A DNA stretch of 64,000 nucleotides. Source: Streptomyces sp. BV286. GTDB taxonomy: Bacteria; Actinomycetota; Actinomycetes; Streptomycetales; Streptomycetaceae. Location of the stretch: positions 62,001-126,000 of the forward strand of contig NZ_JAHRIB010000141.1 in assembly GCF_019090165.1 (NCBI RefSeq), written 5' to 3'. How positions within the stretch are numbered: position 1 is the stretch's first letter; each line of letters begins with the position of its first letter. Under the pieces are notes generated by a model. That model was not told the origin of the DNA, ran no database searches, and saw only the letters and a program-made list of their open reading frames with translations. Shown in pieces: positions 8,907-17,210 of the stretch. The position numbers and the translations under genes were made by a program.

Positions 8907-8918
8907 TGGAACGGTCCA
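8907..8918. promoter_or_regulatory. LacI-type operator, copy 2
   Basis: TGGAACGGTCCA, 11 of 12 bases identical to copy 1 and exactly 82 bp from it. It ends 4 nt before the regulator's ATG, where a ribosome site would normally be. The regulator mRNA is therefore probably leaderless or weakly translated and autorepressed. Confidence 0.75.
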
Positions 8919-8922
8919 TTTC

Positions 8923-9987
8923 ATGAGACCACCGACGATCCGTGATGTCGCCGACCGGGCCGGAGTGTCGAAATCCCTGGTCTCGCTCGTGCTGCGGGGC
9001 TCCGACCGGGTGCGCCCCGAGAAACGGCAGGCCGTGCTGGCCGCCGTCGAGGAGCTCGGCTACCGGCCCAACGCCGCCGCGCGCAGCCTCAGCGAGCGGC
9101 GCGCACACCCCCAGGCCCTCGATCACGCCCGCTCAGGGGGCACCCCCATGGTGGGCGTGCTCCTGAACGACATGCGCAACCCCTGGTTCGTGGAACTGCT
9201 GGACGGCCTGAACTCCGTGCTGGACGCCCGCGGCCTGCACATGCTGCTGGCCGACGGCCACCTGAACCGGCGACTCGGCGAGGACCTCACCCGCACCTTC
9301 ACGCACCTGCGGGTCGACGGCCTCGTCGCGGTCGGGACGCTGCCCGGCCCCGAGGCGCTGCGTACCGCGGCAGGACAGTTGCCGACCGTCGTCGCGGGTG
9401 CCCGTGAACCGGTGCTGCCCCGCGCGGACATCGTCGCCAACGACGACGAGTACGGTGCCCGTCTCGCCACCGAACACCTCATCGGGCTCGGTCACCGGCG
9501 CATCGCCCACATCGCCGGGCAGGGGATGGTCGGCGAACTGCGCCGCCGCAGCTTCGAGACCGTGATGCGCGAACACGGACTGGCCGACTCCGCCGTCGTG
9601 GAGCAGGGCGACCTGACCGAGGAGGGCGGGTACCGGGCCACGGTCCGCCTGCTCAGCGCACCGCGGCGGCCCACCGCCGTGTTCGCCTTCAACGACATCG
9701 CCTGCGTCGGCGCGCTGTCGGCCGCCGAGGAGCTCGGACTGCGGGTGCCGCGGGACCTCTCCCTCGTCGGCTACGACAACACCTACCTCGCCCGGCTGCG
9801 GCACCTCTGGCTCACCACCGTGGACAGCGCGGGCCACGACGTCGGACGCCGCGCCGCGCAGTGCCTGCTCGACCGGATCGCCGACCCGGCCCGGCCCGCA
9901 CAGGTCGTCCTCACCGCGCCCACCCTCGAAGTGCGCGGCACGACCGCGGCACCGCCGGGAGTGGGCGCCGACCGGCGGCCGTCCTGA
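8923..9987 (+). CDS. LacI/GalR-family transcriptional regulator
   Basis: 354 residues. The first 60 residues are a classic LacI headpiece: TIRDVADRAGVSKSLVSLVLRG is the helix-turn-helix and ELGYRPNAAARSLSERRAHP the hinge. A periplasmic-binding-like sensor domain follows (GVLLNDMRNPWFVELLDGLN, ANDDEYGARLATEHLIGLGHRRIAHI, LSLVGYDNTYLARL). It would bind a sugar-like effector. The hinge continues into QALDHARSGGTP, slightly longer than usual. It is divergent from the Gfo/Idh/MocA dehydrogenase across 111 bp carrying two matching palindromes, the expected arrangement for a local autoregulated repressor. The effector is unknown. Confidence 0.93.
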   Translation: MRPPTIRDVADRAGVSKSLVSLVLRGSDRVRPEKRQAVLAAVEELGYRPNAAARSLSERRAHPQALDHARSGGTPMVGVLLNDMRNPWFVELLDGLNSVLDARGLHMLLADGHLNRRLGEDLTRTFTHLRVDGLVAVGTLPGPEALRTAAGQLPTVVAGAREPVLPRADIVANDDEYGARLATEHLIGLGHRRIAHIAGQGMVGELRRRSFETVMREHGLADSAVVEQGDLTEEGGYRATVRLLSAPRRPTAVFAFNDIACVGALSAAEELGLRVPRDLSLVGYDNTYLARLRHLWLTTVDSAGHDVGRRAAQCLLDRIADPARPAQVVLTAPTLEVRGTTAAPPGVGADRRPS

Positions 9988-10038
9988 CCGGTGCCCGGTG
10001 CCCGGTGCCTGATGCCCGATGCCGTACGGGGCCGCGCC
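9988..10038 (+). repeat. Short GGTGCCC/GATGCCC tandem run
   Basis: About five imperfect 7-8 bp units (GGTGCCC, GGTGCCC, GGTGCCT, GATGCCC, GATGCCG) fill the 50 bp between the LacI stop and the convergent CopZ-like gene. It probably arose by slippage; no coding or hairpin role is evident. Confidence 0.5.
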
Positions 10039-10248
10039 TCAGAGCACGGCCTCGACCTCGAACCCGGCGTCCGCGATGGCGGCGCAGACCTTGGACCCGT
10101 CGAACGCCTCACCGGTCACGGTCACCGACCCGGAGCCGACGTCGATTCCCACGCGGTCCACCCCGACGACCTTGCCGATGCGGGATTCGAGCGTGTCGGC
10201 ACAGCGGCCACAGGTCATACCCGTGACGTGGTAACGCTGTTCGGTCAT
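10039..10248 (-). CDS. CopZ-like heavy-metal-associated chaperone
   Basis: 69 residues, a single HMA domain. GMTCGRCADTLESRIGKVVGVD carries the CxxC metal site (MTCxxC), and GVDRVGIDVGSGSVTVTGEAFD gives the ferredoxin-like beta strands. Such proteins bind Cu(I) in the cytoplasm and hand it to a P1B ATPase or CsoR repressor. Neither partner lies next to it here, so this is a stand-alone copy. The ATG is preceded by GAGGCACG. It is convergent with the LacI gene. Confidence 0.9.
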   Translation of the reverse strand: MTEQRYHVTGMTCGRCADTLESRIGKVVGVDRVGIDVGSGSVTVTGEAFDGSKVCAAIADAGFEVEAVL

Positions 10249-10522
10249 CGTGCCTCGTCTCTTCCCGGCGGGCGCGCCCGCGCCGTGGAGCGGTGCCGGG
10301 AAGTCATACGGGCCTGCGGACAGAGGCGTTCAGTACGGTCCCGCACGGTCGGCGAGCCCGGATCGGGGCCGGGCCCGGGGGCCGGGCCGGGGCTCGCGGT
10401 GAGCCGGCCGTCCGTGGCCGTCACGTTCGGCGGACCGGAGAACTCGTGCGCGTACAGGCCCGTACACCTGTCGTCCGACCGCGCGGCGGCCGTGCCTGGG
10501 CGGCGGGTGGGAAGCGCCCGCC

Positions 10523-12193
10523 TCAGCCCGCCGTCGCGCCGTCCGGCAGAGCGCGGTTCAGGATCGCGTTCAGGTTCGCGGAGGAGGGGAGTGTGCCGAA
10601 GGCGTGTCCCCAGTCGCCGCCGAGCCGGGTCGCGCAGAACGCGTCGGCGACCGCTCCCGGTGCGTGGCGGACCAGGAGAGAGCCCTGCAGTGTGAGAGCC
10701 ATCAGTTCCACGAGCCGACGGGCGCCCGTCTCGATGTCGCGCAGGCCGGCCAGCTGGTCCCTGAGCCGGGTCACCGCCGCGTCCAGGCGGGCGTCGGCGC
10801 CGTGTGCCAGGGCGAGTTCAGCGAACAGGGCGTCGGCGGTGTCGGGTGCCCGGCCGAGGGCGCGCAGCACATCGAGGGCGTTGACGTTCCCCGACCCCTC
10901 CCAGATGGAGAGGAGGGGAGCCTCGCGGTAGTGGCGGGGCATGCCGGACTCCTCCACATAGCCGTTGCCGCCGAGGCACTCCAGCGCCTCTGCGGTGAAC
11001 GCCGGGCCCCGCTTGGTCACCCAGTACTTGCCGACGGCGGTGGCGATCCGCCGGAACGCCGCCTCGTGCGCGTCACCGCGGATCGCGCGGTCGGCCGCGC
11101 CCGCGAGCCGCAGCGTGAGCGTCGTGGCGGCCTCCGACTCCAGCGCGAGGTCGGCCAGTACGTTGCGCATGAGCGGCTGGTCGATCAGCGGCGCACCAAA
11201 AGCACTCCGGTGCCTCGTGTGGTGGCCGGCCTCGACGAGGGTCTTGCGCATCAGCGTGGCGCTCATCATCACGCAGTCGAGGCGGGTGCAGTTGACCATC
11301 TCGATGATCGTCTTGACGCCCTGCCCCTCGGGGCCGACGAGCCAGGCGAGGGTGTTGTCGAACTCCGGTTCCGAGGACGCGTTCGAGCGGTTGCCCAGCT
11401 TGTCCTTGAGCCGCTGGATGCGGAACGTGTTGCGGCTGCCGTCCGGGAGGACGCGCGGCACGAGGAAGCAGGACAGGCCGCCGGGCGCCTGGGCGAGGAC
11501 CAGGAACAGGTCGCACATCGGGGCGGACGTGAACCACTTGTGGCCGCGCAGCGTGTAGACGCCCGGCTCCGCGGTCGGTGAGGCTGCCGTCGTGTTGGTG
11601 CGGACGTCCGAGCCGCCCTGCTTCTCGGTCATGCCCATGCCCGCCAGCAGTCCGCGCTTCTCGGTCGGAACCCGCAGTCCCGGCTCGTAGACGCGGCTGA
11701 CCAGTAGAGGTTCGTACACCGCTGCCAGCTCGGGCTGCCGCCTCAGGGCCGGTACAGCGGCGTAGGTCATGGAGGTGGGGCAGCCGTGCCCGGCCTCGGT
11801 GTGCCCCCACACCAGTCCGCCGGCCGTCCGGACCACATGGGCGCCGGGCCGGTCGTCGGCCCAGGGCGCGGCGGCCAGCCCCTCGGCCACCGCGGTGCCC
11901 ATCAGGCGGTGCCAGCTGGGGTGGAACCCGACCTCGTCGATCCTGTTGCCGAACCGGTCGTGCGTACGCAGCTCGGGCTCGTGCCGGTTGGCCTGTTCGC
12001 CCCACTCCTGGGCCTCCTCGCCGCCCGCCATGCGGCCCAGGCGGCGAAGGTCCTCCTCGGCCCAGCCGGCACCCTCGCGGCGGAGCCCTTCCAGCAGTGC
12101 CGTGTCCTCGGCTGCGTCGTACGGAGCCAGGGCGGGGGCCTGATTGGTGACGTCGTGCGTGGCGGACTGTTCCGGTGTGAGTATCGGGACCAT
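10523..12193 (-). CDS. aidB: AidB-type acyl-CoA dehydrogenase-fold flavoprotein
   Basis: 556 residues, close to E. coli AidB (about 540). Shared stretches include LLEGLRREGAGWAEEDLRRLG, NRIDEVGFHPSWHRLMG, GLLAGMGMTEKQGGSDVRTN, GHKWFTSAPMCDLFLVLAQ, RLKDKLGNRSNASSEPEFDN and LSIWEGSGNVNALDVLRAL. AidB binds FAD and DNA and is linked to the adaptive response to alkylating agents; its physiological reaction is debated. The C-terminal 80 residues form an extra helical tail. It is divergent from a PaaX-type regulator across 126 bp with palindromic elements, suggesting local control. Alkylation-specific induction is not visible from sequence. Confidence 0.92.
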   Translation of the reverse strand: MVPILTPEQSATHDVTNQAPALAPYDAAEDTALLEGLRREGAGWAEEDLRRLGRMAGGEEAQEWGEQANRHEPELRTHDRFGNRIDEVGFHPSWHRLMGTAVAEGLAAAPWADDRPGAHVVRTAGGLVWGHTEAGHGCPTSMTYAAVPALRRQPELAAVYEPLLVSRVYEPGLRVPTEKRGLLAGMGMTEKQGGSDVRTNTTAASPTAEPGVYTLRGHKWFTSAPMCDLFLVLAQAPGGLSCFLVPRVLPDGSRNTFRIQRLKDKLGNRSNASSEPEFDNTLAWLVGPEGQGVKTIIEMVNCTRLDCVMMSATLMRKTLVEAGHHTRHRSAFGAPLIDQPLMRNVLADLALESEAATTLTLRLAGAADRAIRGDAHEAAFRRIATAVGKYWVTKRGPAFTAEALECLGGNGYVEESGMPRHYREAPLLSIWEGSGNVNALDVLRALGRAPDTADALFAELALAHGADARLDAAVTRLRDQLAGLRDIETGARRLVELMALTLQGSLLVRHAPGAVADAFCATRLGGDWGHAFGTLPSSANLNAILNRALPDGATAG

Positions 12194-12202
12194 GCCCGTA
12201 AT

Positions 12203-12244
12203 GTTGCATGAATCCTACGGTTGCAGCAATGACGTAATAGTCAT
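12203..12244. promoter_or_regulatory. Candidate operator region between aidB and the PaaX-type gene
   Basis: The 126-bp divergent gap holds two GTTGCA direct repeats 17 bp apart (12203 and 12220) and an inverted repeat ATGAC-N6-GTCAT (12229-12244). The region is less GC-rich than its surroundings. These are plausible binding sites for the adjacent regulator; which protein binds is inferred. Confidence 0.45.
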
Positions 12245-12319
12245 CTCTTCCCGATCGGGGGTTCCCGGCGTGGGCCCGGCGCTGCCGTGCCCACGGCCCG
12301 GCTTCCCCGACCGGGCACA

Positions 12320-13066
12320 ATGCCGTCCATGCGGATGAACGAGCCCCAGTCCTCGGCCGGCCCCGAGCTGCGCCCGTTGTCCGCGCGATCCGTGGTCCTG
12401 AGCCTCCTCCTTGGCGTGCATCCGCCCGCCCTGCCGGTGCGGGACCTGGTCCGCGGTGTGGAGCCGTTCGGGATCGCCGGCTCCACCCTGCGGGCCGCCC
12501 TCAGCCGGATGGTGACGGCGGGCGACCTGCGACGCGCCGACGGCGTCTACCGGCTCAGCGAACGGCTCCTGGAGCGACAGCGCCGCCAGGACGAGGCCGT
12601 GCACCCGAGGACCCGGGCCTGGGACGGATCGTGGGAGACCGTCGTCGTCACCGCCACCGGTCGCGGGCCCGCCGAACGGGCGGAACTGCGCGCCGAGTTG
12701 TCCGGCCTGCGGCTGGCGGAACTGCGCGAGGGGGTCTGGCTGCGGCCCGCCAACCTGCGACGCCGATGGCCCGACCGCCTGAACGACCTCACCCAGCGGT
12801 TCACCGCACGGCCGGAACAGCCCGCACGCGCCCTGGCCGAGAGCCTCTGGCCGCTCGACGAATGGGCCGACGCCGCCGACTCCCTGCTGGCGCACGTGGC
12901 CCGGACCGAACGCCCGGCCGACCGCTTCGCCGCCTTCGCCGCCGTCGTCCGGCACCTGGTCACCGACCCCGTCCTGCCCGGCGAACTCCTCCCCGCGAAC
13001 TGGCCTGCGCCGGCTCTGCGAGCCGTCTACGCCGACTACCGGGCAGAGGTGCTCGCGGCGCTGTGA
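12320..13066 (+). CDS. PaaX-family transcriptional regulator
   Basis: 248 residues. The N-terminal winged helix (SARSVVLSLLLGVHPPALPVRDLVRGVEPFGIAGSTLRAALSRMVTAGDL) and the following domain (WDGSWETVVV, AELRAELSGLRLAELREGVWLRPANL) match PaaX, the repressor of phenylacetate degradation, including its C-terminal helical part (FAAFAAVVRHLVTDPVLPGELLP). Three in-frame ATGs lie close together (12320, 12329, 12335); the first is given. No phenylacetate genes are nearby, so the likely target is the divergent aidB or its own promoter, with an acyl-CoA-like effector as an inference. Confidence 0.85.
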   Translation: MPSMRMNEPQSSAGPELRPLSARSVVLSLLLGVHPPALPVRDLVRGVEPFGIAGSTLRAALSRMVTAGDLRRADGVYRLSERLLERQRRQDEAVHPRTRAWDGSWETVVVTATGRGPAERAELRAELSGLRLAELREGVWLRPANLRRRWPDRLNDLTQRFTARPEQPARALAESLWPLDEWADAADSLLAHVARTERPADRFAAFAAVVRHLVTDPVLPGELLPANWPAPALRAVYADYRAEVLAAL

Positions 13067-13196
13067 GGGGCGGCGCTGTGAGGGGTCCGGCCCCCGTCGA
13101 GGGATCGCGCGGAGTGGGCCAGGCGGGGCGTTCCCGGCGGCCGGCCGAGACCAAAACCCCGCGCCGGAGTGCGGAGTTGCTCCGTACGATCGCCTC

Positions 13197-13568
13197 GTGT
13201 GCTTCTACGCGATGACCTACTACAAGCTGCACTACGCGTGTGTGTCGTGCCGTGTCAGCTTCAAACGGCACGCCCATGCCGAGCGGAGCCACCGCTGCCC
13301 GAACTGCGCCCGCGCTCTCGTGAGGGCCGGCCACGACTTCGCGCCGCCGCCCCGGCGGGACGTCCGCGCGTGGTCCGCCGTGGCCGCGGTCCTCGACGCG
13401 GGCCTGCGCTACGAAGGGCTTTCCGTATGCGGGTGCGGCAAGGAGCCGAAGTACCGCCCACGTACGCGCGCGCAGGTGCGGGCGCGTCGCGTCGTGGCCG
13501 TGAGGGAAGGGCTGCCGCTGTCCGAGGCCCTGTCCCGTGCGGACCCGCAGACGCCCTCGGCGGACTGA
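13197..13568 (+). CDS. Small zinc-ribbon protein of unknown function
   Basis: 123 residues from GTG (an ATG five codons later, at MTYYKLHYACVSC, is equally possible). Two CxxC knuckles (CVSC and CPNC, 18 residues apart) near the N-terminus look like a rubredoxin-type zinc ribbon. A second short Cys pair (CGCGKEP) sits mid-protein. The basic stretch RPRTRAQVRARRVVAVREGLP suggests nucleic-acid contact. No other family was recognised. It is a single gene between PaaX and the STAS-ANTAR gene. Confidence 0.65.
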   Translation: MCFYAMTYYKLHYACVSCRVSFKRHAHAERSHRCPNCARALVRAGHDFAPPPRRDVRAWSAVAAVLDAGLRYEGLSVCGCGKEPKYRPRTRAQVRARRVVAVREGLPLSEALSRADPQTPSAD

Positions 13569-13733
13569 CCGGGCAACCCCGGCCAAGGATGTGGACCTCG
13601 TCGCCGACGGGGCGGATGCCCGAGGTGACGAGGCCGGCGCGCTTCCTGTGCCGGGTTCACGGCTCCGCTTCCCGGGACAGGCCCCGGGCCCCGCGGGCGT
13701 GACCCTGCGAAACCGGCTGGGCGGCACCGGTGT

Positions 13734-14567
13734 CTAGGCGGCACCGGTGTCGGCGGCGTCGGCGGCTGTCGAGCGGGAGGCCACCCGTTCGGCGACCGCC
13801 GCGGACAGCTGTTGCCGCAGGGAGTCGGGCAGCGGTTCGCCCTGGACGGTGGCCACTGCGGCCTCGGCGAGGTGGTGCAGTTTGATGTTGGCGTTCTGGG
13901 AGACCGTGACCAGCACGCTCCACGCGTCCTCGGGACTCAGGCCGAAGGAGGCCATCAGGACCCCGCGGGCCAGGTCGATGACCGGCCGTGTCTGCATGGC
14001 GCGCTTCAGCTGGACGACTTCGACCCGCAGATCCTGCTCCGCGTCGACAGTTTCGACGGCGTCGACGGCGTCGATGGCGTCATCGGACAACGGACTCTCC
14101 TCCGTGGTGCTGTGCGTCGCGCCGGGCCGCGGATCCTGATCCCGGAGTTCCTTGTCCGAGCCCGCGACGGGCGCGGGCGCGAACAGTGACGATGTGTCCG
14201 TGAGGGTGAGCAGCCGCTCGACGGCGGGACTCGCGGACCGGACCACGACCGTCTTGCCGTCCGCCAGCGCGCGACGGCGGACGTGCAGCAGGACGTTGAG
14301 GCCGCAGCAGTCGCAGAAGTCGACCCCGGTGAGGTCGAGATCCACGCCGCTGACCGATTCGCCGAGGGCCGTGCGCAGGGCGTGCTGCAGGCACGGGTAG
14401 GTGTCGATGTCCACTTCGCCGGTCGCCGTGAGGGTCATCCGCCCACCGGCGGCGTGGGTCTCGATCTGCAGGGAGGCCGCCGGGTGGCCCCGCGCGGTGC
14501 CGGACGGCTCCGCGCAGGGGGCGGCGTACCAGCCCCCCAGCTGCGCAGAAAGTACTGGTTCCGACAT
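13734..14567 (-). CDS. STAS-ANTAR fusion regulator
   Basis: 277 residues. Residues about 25-125 form a STAS (anti-sigma antagonist) domain: GEVDIDTYPCLQHALRTALGESVSGVDLDLTGVDFCDCCGLNVLLHVRRRA, where DFCDCCGLN matches the loop whose Ser or Thr is normally phosphorylated; here Cys-Cys takes that place. A low-complexity linker rich in D/A/V follows. Residues about 190-250 are an ANTAR RNA-binding domain (LKRAMQTRPVIDLARGVLMASFGLSPEDAWSVLVTVSQNANIKLHHLAEAVV-like). ANTAR domains act as antiterminators. The ATG at MSEPVL with GGGGAG 8 nt upstream was preferred; a GTG at 14597 behind GGAGGAG is the alternative. C-terminal codons overlap a 15-bp direct repeat (13720-13734 and 13737-13751). Confidence 0.85.
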   Translation of the reverse strand: MSEPVLSAQLGGWYAAPCAEPSGTARGHPAASLQIETHAAGGRMTLTATGEVDIDTYPCLQHALRTALGESVSGVDLDLTGVDFCDCCGLNVLLHVRRRALADGKTVVVRSASPAVERLLTLTDTSSLFAPAPVAGSDKELRDQDPRPGATHSTTEESPLSDDAIDAVDAVETVDAEQDLRVEVVQLKRAMQTRPVIDLARGVLMASFGLSPEDAWSVLVTVSQNANIKLHHLAEAAVATVQGEPLPDSLRQQLSAAVAERVASRSTAADAADTGAA

Positions 14568-14662
14568 GGCAGCCGCTCCCCGGACATCCGCCGTCACTAC
14601 TCCTCCAGATTCCGCGCTCCACTTTCGCACGTCAAGTGATACACGAAAAATCTTTCACCCTT

Positions 14663-14691
14663 TTGTTTGCGTGAATGACAGGTCGTATGCT
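14663..14691 (+). promoter_or_regulatory. Promoter of a probably leaderless mRNA
   Basis: TTGTTT (14663-14668), a 17-bp spacer and TATGCT (14686-14691). The -10 box ends 7 nt before the ATG at 14699, so transcription should start on or next to that codon. The surrounding 60 bp are unusually AT-rich for this window. Confidence 0.6.
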
Positions 14692-14698
14692 GTCCGTC

Positions 14699-15070
14699 AT
14701 GGGCGAAGTACCTGAGACACATTCCGGCTGGACGTTCCTCACCAATCACGCCCGGGTGCTGGCCGCGATCGCCGAAGACCAGAACACCCGTATCCGGGAC
14801 ATCGCAGCGCGCTGCCGACTGACCGAGCGAGCCGTTCAGAAGATCATTTCCGATCTGGAGCAGGGCGGCTATCTCACCCACACCCGGCAGGGGCGCAGCA
14901 ACGAGTACCGCATCGAGCCGGGGACGATCCTGCGACATCCGGCCGACGCCGGTCTCACCGTCTCCGACCTGCTGTCCGTGCTGGCTCAGCACGACGCCCA
15001 GCGGGACGCGACACCCCAGTGGATGCGGACGGCGAACGTGCAGGAGCAGGGCTCCCCGGTCGACCAGTGA
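14699..15070 (+). CDS. Winged-helix (MarR/ArsR-like) transcriptional regulator
   Basis: 123 residues. FLTNHARVLAAIAEDQNTRIRDIAARCRLTERAVQKIISDLEQGGYLTHTRQGRSNEYRIE is a winged helix in which the recognition helix ERAVQKIISDLEQ precedes the wing HTRQGRSNEY. No metal or ligand motif is visible. The ATG at MGEVPETHSG was chosen because the promoter's -10 box overlaps any earlier in-frame start. It is divergent from the STAS-ANTAR gene, and a short AT-rich gap serves both. Confidence 0.85.
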   Translation: MGEVPETHSGWTFLTNHARVLAAIAEDQNTRIRDIAARCRLTERAVQKIISDLEQGGYLTHTRQGRSNEYRIEPGTILRHPADAGLTVSDLLSVLAQHDAQRDATPQWMRTANVQEQGSPVDQ

Positions 15071-15363
15071 CGTCGCCGGCGCCGTCGGTACTCCGGCGCC
15101 CCTCGGCGGCTCGATCCGCACCCGGACACGTACAGGTGTGGTTCCACCCGTACGGGGGACCGGCAGGGGTGGCGGAGACGCGACCCGCACGCGGTCAGGG
15201 GACGAGACAGGCCCCGGCGCGGGCCCTTCGAGAGCGCCCGGCCTTCGACGACGCCCGGCCCTTCGCGGGCGGCGGGGTGCGTACAGCGGCGCCTTCCACG
15301 TCACTCGGGTGACGAGGAGGGCCGCGCCGCACCGAGTGCGCGGCCTCCGCCGAGGACGGCACT

Positions 15364-15512
15364 TGTGCGAGGAGCCAGGGAAACAGTCGCCGATGGGCCG
15401 GCCGGCCCACCCCGCCGAGATGGCACCCGCCTTCGTCTTCCTCGCCTCCCAGGGGGCGAGCTTCATCACCGCGGAGGTCGTGAACGCCACAGGCGGTACG
15501 CCCCTGCCCTGA
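15364..15512 (+). pseudogene. C-terminal remnant of an SDR oxidoreductase
   Basis: The last 49 codons before a TGA read EEPGKQSPMGRPAHPAEMAP, then AFVFLASQGASFITAEVVNA and TGGTPLP. This is the standard C-terminal tail of glucose-dehydrogenase-like short-chain dehydrogenases (GRP..PAEMAP..VFLAS..S..TGEV..V.GG.PLP). The Rossmann GxxxGxG motif and the YxxxK catalytic pair, some 200 residues, are missing: upstream bases give only low-complexity Arg/Pro-rich translation. The rest of the 15071-15618 gap shows no other gene. Confidence 0.75.
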
Positions 15513-15618
15513 CGGAGTCCGCACCGGCGGGGAGGTGCCGTCCCCGGGACGGGCTCCCTCCCCACGGCCACCCCTGCGCGTGGTGCTTCGCCGGACGACC
15601 AGGGGGAACTCGGGGCCC

Positions 15619-17184
15619 ATGACTGAGCACACAGCCGATCAGACGTCGTACTGGATCGAGACGGCACCCCCGGGAACCCTGCACGCACCCCTGGCCGCCG
15701 ACCTCACGGTGGACGTCGCCGTGGTCGGTGGCGGCATCGCGGGCCTCAGCACCGCCCGGGAGCTGGCCCGCACCGGCCGCACCGTGGCCGTCCTGGAGGC
15801 CGACCGGATCGCGACGGGGGTCACAGGGCACACCACAGCCAAACTGAGCGCCCTGCACACCCTCGTCTACGAAGGGCTGCGGCGTACCCGGGGCGCCGAG
15901 GCCGCGAAGCTGTACGCGCGCTCCCAGTCCGAGGCGATCCGCCACGCGGCGGCGATCGTGGACGAACTGAGCATCGACTGCGACTGGGAGGACACGGAGG
16001 CCTTCACCTACACCCAGGACCCCGAAAGGGCCGGGGAACTGAAGGCGGAGGCGGACGCCGCCCGCGCAGCCGGGCTGCCCGCGGACTACGTGACCGGGAC
16101 CGACCTGCCGTTCCCCGTCGTGGGCGCCGTCCGGGTGTCGGAGCAGGCCCAGTTCCACCCGCGGAAGTACCTGCTGGCCCTCGCCGACGACCTGCTCCGG
16201 CACGGAGGGACCATCCACGAGCACACCAGGGTCATCGGCCTCAAGGAAGGCGAACCGTGCCGCCTCACCACCGAGGCGGGGCCGACGGTCACCGCCAAGG
16301 ACGTGGTGGTCGCCACGCACTACCCGGTCTTCGACCGGGCGCTCCTGTTCACCCGGCTCTCCCCGCGCCGCGAACTCGTACTGACCGCCCCCGTCGCGGC
16401 CGAGCTCGCACCGCACGGCATGTACATCACCCCGGAACACGGCACCCGCTCGCTGCGCACCGCCCCGTACACGGACGGTCAACGGCTGCTCATCGTCACC
16501 GGGGAGCACTTCACCCCGGGGACGACCGACGTCGAGGAACGGTTCGCGCGGCTCGCCGACTGGGCCACAGAACACTTCGGGACGCTCACCTTCACGCATC
16601 GCTGGGCGACACAGGACAACGACTCCACCGACTCCGTGCCGCTGGTCGGCCCGTTCCACGTGGGCAGCCGTCACACCTACGTGGCGACCGGCTTCGGCGG
16701 CTGGGGCATGAGCGGCGGCATCATGGCGGGCCGGCTCCTGTCCGACCTGATCGCCGGGCGGAATCCGCCGTGGAGCGAGCTGTACGACCCCCGGCGGGTG
16801 CGCACGGCCGTACGCGAGGCCCCGGCCTTCCTCAAGCACCAGGCCCAGGTCGCCCGGCACTTCGTCGGGGACCGGCTGCCGCCCACGTCGGGCTCGGTGG
16901 ACGACCTCGCCCCGGGAGACGGAGCACTCGTCCGTATCGACGGCCGGCGCTGCGCCGCCTACCGCGACGAGGGCGGAGAGCTCCACGCCGTCTCCGCCCG
17001 CTGTACGCACCTGGGCTGCCTGGTCGCCTTCAACCGCGCCGAACGAGCCTGGGAGTGCCCCTGCCACGGCTCCCGCTTCGACCCGGACGGCCGGATCCTC
17101 CAGGGGCCCGCCACCCAGCCCCTCGAACCACGTGACGTGACCGGCACGGACACGTCGGCGGACCCGTCCGCGGAACGTCCCTGA
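15619..17184 (+). CDS. FAD-dependent oxidoreductase with C-terminal Rieske domain
   Basis: 521 residues. The N-terminal DAO-type flavin fold starts with VDVAVVGGGIAGLSTARELARTGRTVAVLEAD; TGVTGHTTAKLSALH and the closing GWGMSGGIMAGRLLSDLI match the family of FAD oxidoreductases fused to Rieske centres. From about residue 430 a [2Fe-2S] Rieske domain follows, with CTHLGC (ligands Cys462, His464) and CPCHGSRF (Cys480, His483); Cys467 and Cys482 can form the bracing disulfide. The substrate is unknown; electrons would pass between flavin and cluster within one chain. The ATG at MTEHTADQ gives family length. It stands alone with a hairpin just after the stop. Confidence 0.9.
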   Translation: MTEHTADQTSYWIETAPPGTLHAPLAADLTVDVAVVGGGIAGLSTARELARTGRTVAVLEADRIATGVTGHTTAKLSALHTLVYEGLRRTRGAEAAKLYARSQSEAIRHAAAIVDELSIDCDWEDTEAFTYTQDPERAGELKAEADAARAAGLPADYVTGTDLPFPVVGAVRVSEQAQFHPRKYLLALADDLLRHGGTIHEHTRVIGLKEGEPCRLTTEAGPTVTAKDVVVATHYPVFDRALLFTRLSPRRELVLTAPVAAELAPHGMYITPEHGTRSLRTAPYTDGQRLLIVTGEHFTPGTTDVEERFARLADWATEHFGTLTFTHRWATQDNDSTDSVPLVGPFHVGSRHTYVATGFGGWGMSGGIMAGRLLSDLIAGRNPPWSELYDPRRVRTAVREAPAFLKHQAQVARHFVGDRLPPTSGSVDDLAPGDGALVRIDGRRCAAYRDEGGELHAVSARCTHLGCLVAFNRAERAWECPCHGSRFDPDGRILQGPATQPLEPRDVTGTDTSADPSAERP

Positions 17185-17187
17185 GGT

Positions 17188-17210
17188 CCTCCCGCTTCCG
17201 GCCCGGGAGG
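17188..17210 (+). terminator. Hairpin after the FAD/Rieske gene
   Basis: CCTCCCG and CGGGAGG form a 7-bp stem around a 9-nt loop, 4 nt after the stop codon. Weak but well placed. Confidence 0.55.

Noticed and set aside
10249..10522. Possible gene between the CopZ-like gene and aidB
   Set aside because: Only low-complexity Arg/Gly-rich frames without start signals.
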